From contig JAGVHM010000072.1 in the NCBI GenBank assembly GCA_020056545.1, positions 1 to 5,856 of the forward strand: DNA of 5,856 bases, given 5' to 3'. Within the stretch, counting starts at the first letter, position 1. Each line of letters begins with the position of its first letter. Below are positions 5,382-5,856 of this stretch, one piece after another. The translations under genes and the position numbers were made by a program. This DNA is from a bacterium (GTDB lineage Bacteria; Desulfobacterota; Deferrimicrobia; Deferrimicrobiales; Deferrimicrobiaceae). The notes under the pieces are model-generated. The model made no database searches. It had not been told where the DNA came from and saw nothing but the letters and a program-made list of their open reading frames with translations.

Positions 5382-5585
5382 ATGGCGACGATGATCCTCG
5401 ATTGCGCCGTCTGCGGGACGCAGAATTTCGTCTCCGGCGAGCGGTGGGCCGTCGCGGAAATCCCGCCTCGATGCTGGAAGTGCGGGGAGCCGCTGCCGCC
5501 CCCGGCTGAAACCGGCGCGGATGCGGCGGAATCATATGACATCGATAAACGAGCCGGACCGACAGGGGAAAAAGGAAATGCCTAG
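5382..5585 (+). CDS. Small zinc-ribbon protein, function unknown
   Basis: A 67-residue protein with two CxxC knuckles: Cys8-Ala-Val-Cys11 in LDCAVCGTQNF and Cys31-Trp-Lys-Cys34 in PPRCWKCGEPLPPP. The 19-residue spacing fits a zinc ribbon. The C-terminal half (TGADAAESYDIDKRAGPTGE) is hydrophilic and probably disordered. The start at 5382 is preferred over the in-frame ATG at 5391 because AAGG at 5374-5377 lies 4 nt before it, although the spacing is tight. It is transcribed divergently from malic enzyme across a 57-bp gap, and its stop overlaps the start of inositol-phosphate synthase by 8 nt (ATGCCTAG), so the two are coupled. Such small ribbons can be accessory or regulatory proteins; no specific family is recognised. 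Confidence 0.75.
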   Translation: MATMILDCAVCGTQNFVSGERWAVAEIPPRCWKCGEPLPPPAETGADAAESYDIDKRAGPTGEKGNA

Positions 5586-5856
5586 GATACGGGTCGCCGT
5601 CGCAGGGGTGGGGAACTGCGCCAGCGCGCTTCTGCAGGGGATCGAATACTACAGGAACGTCGACGGGCCCGCCGCGGAGGAGTTGATCCCTGGCCTCATG
5701 AACCGCGAAATAGGCGGGTATTTCCCAGGGGACATCGAGATCGTCGCCGCCTTCGACATCGACCGCCGCAAGGTCGGCCGTCCCGTCATGGAAGCGATAT
5801 TCGCCGCGCCGAACTGCACGAAACGTTTCGTCGACGTCATGCCATCCGGCGGCCCG
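5578..5856 (+). CDS. ino1: Inositol-3-phosphate synthase (N-terminal part, runs off window)
   Basis: The first 93 residues of a myo-inositol-1-phosphate synthase of the short actinobacterial/archaeal class. The opening RIRVAVAGVGNCASALLQG holds the NAD-binding GxGxxxS loop (Gly10, Gly12, Ser16), followed by the class signature IEYYRN and a PGLM motif (38-41). VAAFDIDRRKVGRPVMEAIF (56-76) includes Asp60, at the end of the second strand where the adenosine ribose is normally bound, and FAAPNCTK follows. The enzyme isomerises glucose-6-phosphate to inositol-3-phosphate, the entry to inositol lipids and inositol-based solutes. The ATG at 5578 overlaps the end of the zinc-ribbon gene by 8 nt and has a purine-rich AAAAAGGA upstream. 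The open frame continues to the window edge with no stop; the C-terminal catalytic part is not visible. Confidence 0.93.
   Translation, partial: MPRIRVAVAGVGNCASALLQGIEYYRNVDGPAAEELIPGLMNREIGGYFPGDIEIVAAFDIDRRKVGRPVMEAIFAAPNCTKRFVDVMPSGGP

Noticed and set aside
4605..5585. A 326-codon plus-strand frame antisense to malic enzyme that ends in the zinc-ribbon sequence
   Set aside because: Most of it is the antisense shadow of malic enzyme. Only the last 67 codons have a ribosome site and a recognisable Cys pattern, so the gene is taken to start at 5382.

Overview
The window is about 5.9 kb of high-GC bacterial DNA with dense, mostly short-spaced genes. The gene content suggests an environmental deltaproteobacterium (Desulfobacterota/Geobacter-like): a PII protein, a degenerate nucleotidyltransferase beside TPM and LemA genes, PlsY, an ACT-domain malic enzyme and a short inositol-phosphate synthase of the actinobacterial/deltaproteobacterial kind. 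The phylum is an inference from gene content and base composition; there is no rRNA or other marker to fix it.

Layout. (1) 1-148, minus: the N-terminal third of a PII signal protein (GlnB type), cut by the window edge. (2) 149-363: a divergent control region with a perfect hairpin, a weak sigma-54-like site facing glnB and an extended -10 site facing right. (3) 364-2445, plus: a three-gene unit of a nucleotidyltransferase-fold protein lacking the usual aspartate pair, a TPM-domain membrane protein with a Gly-rich tail whose ATG abuts the previous stop, and LemA. (4) 2446-2538: two inverted copies of a 28-bp REP-like repeat. (5) 2539-3057, plus: a YacP-type NYN-domain RNase candidate. (6) 3058-3302: about 245 bp without a credible gene, rich in hairpins and holding a duplicated module, ending in a third repeat copy (3303-3330). 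(7) 3327-5324, minus: malic enzyme followed by plsY, 12 nt apart. (8) 5325-5381: a short divergent promoter region. (9) 5382-5856, plus: a 67-residue zinc-ribbon protein whose end overlaps the start of inositol-3-phosphate synthase, which runs off the window.

How they fit together. GlnB senses nitrogen and 2-oxoglutarate status. TPM and LemA are envelope proteins that often occur together, and the upstream nucleotidyltransferase-like protein looks co-translated with them. Malic enzyme links malate to pyruvate under an ACT regulatory domain. PlsY makes lysophosphatidate from acyl-phosphate and glycerol-3-phosphate, the first step of phospholipid synthesis. Inositol-phosphate synthase opens a route to inositol lipids or solutes.

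The genes are mostly ordinary housekeeping types. The unusual part is 2446-3330, where a dispersed palindromic repeat sits tightly against three genes, supplying the stop codon of plsY and the apparent Shine-Dalgarno of the NYN gene, and where one copy adjoins a structured, internally duplicated tract. I see no phage, CRISPR, transposase or defence system, and no clear evidence of a wholly new multi-gene system.
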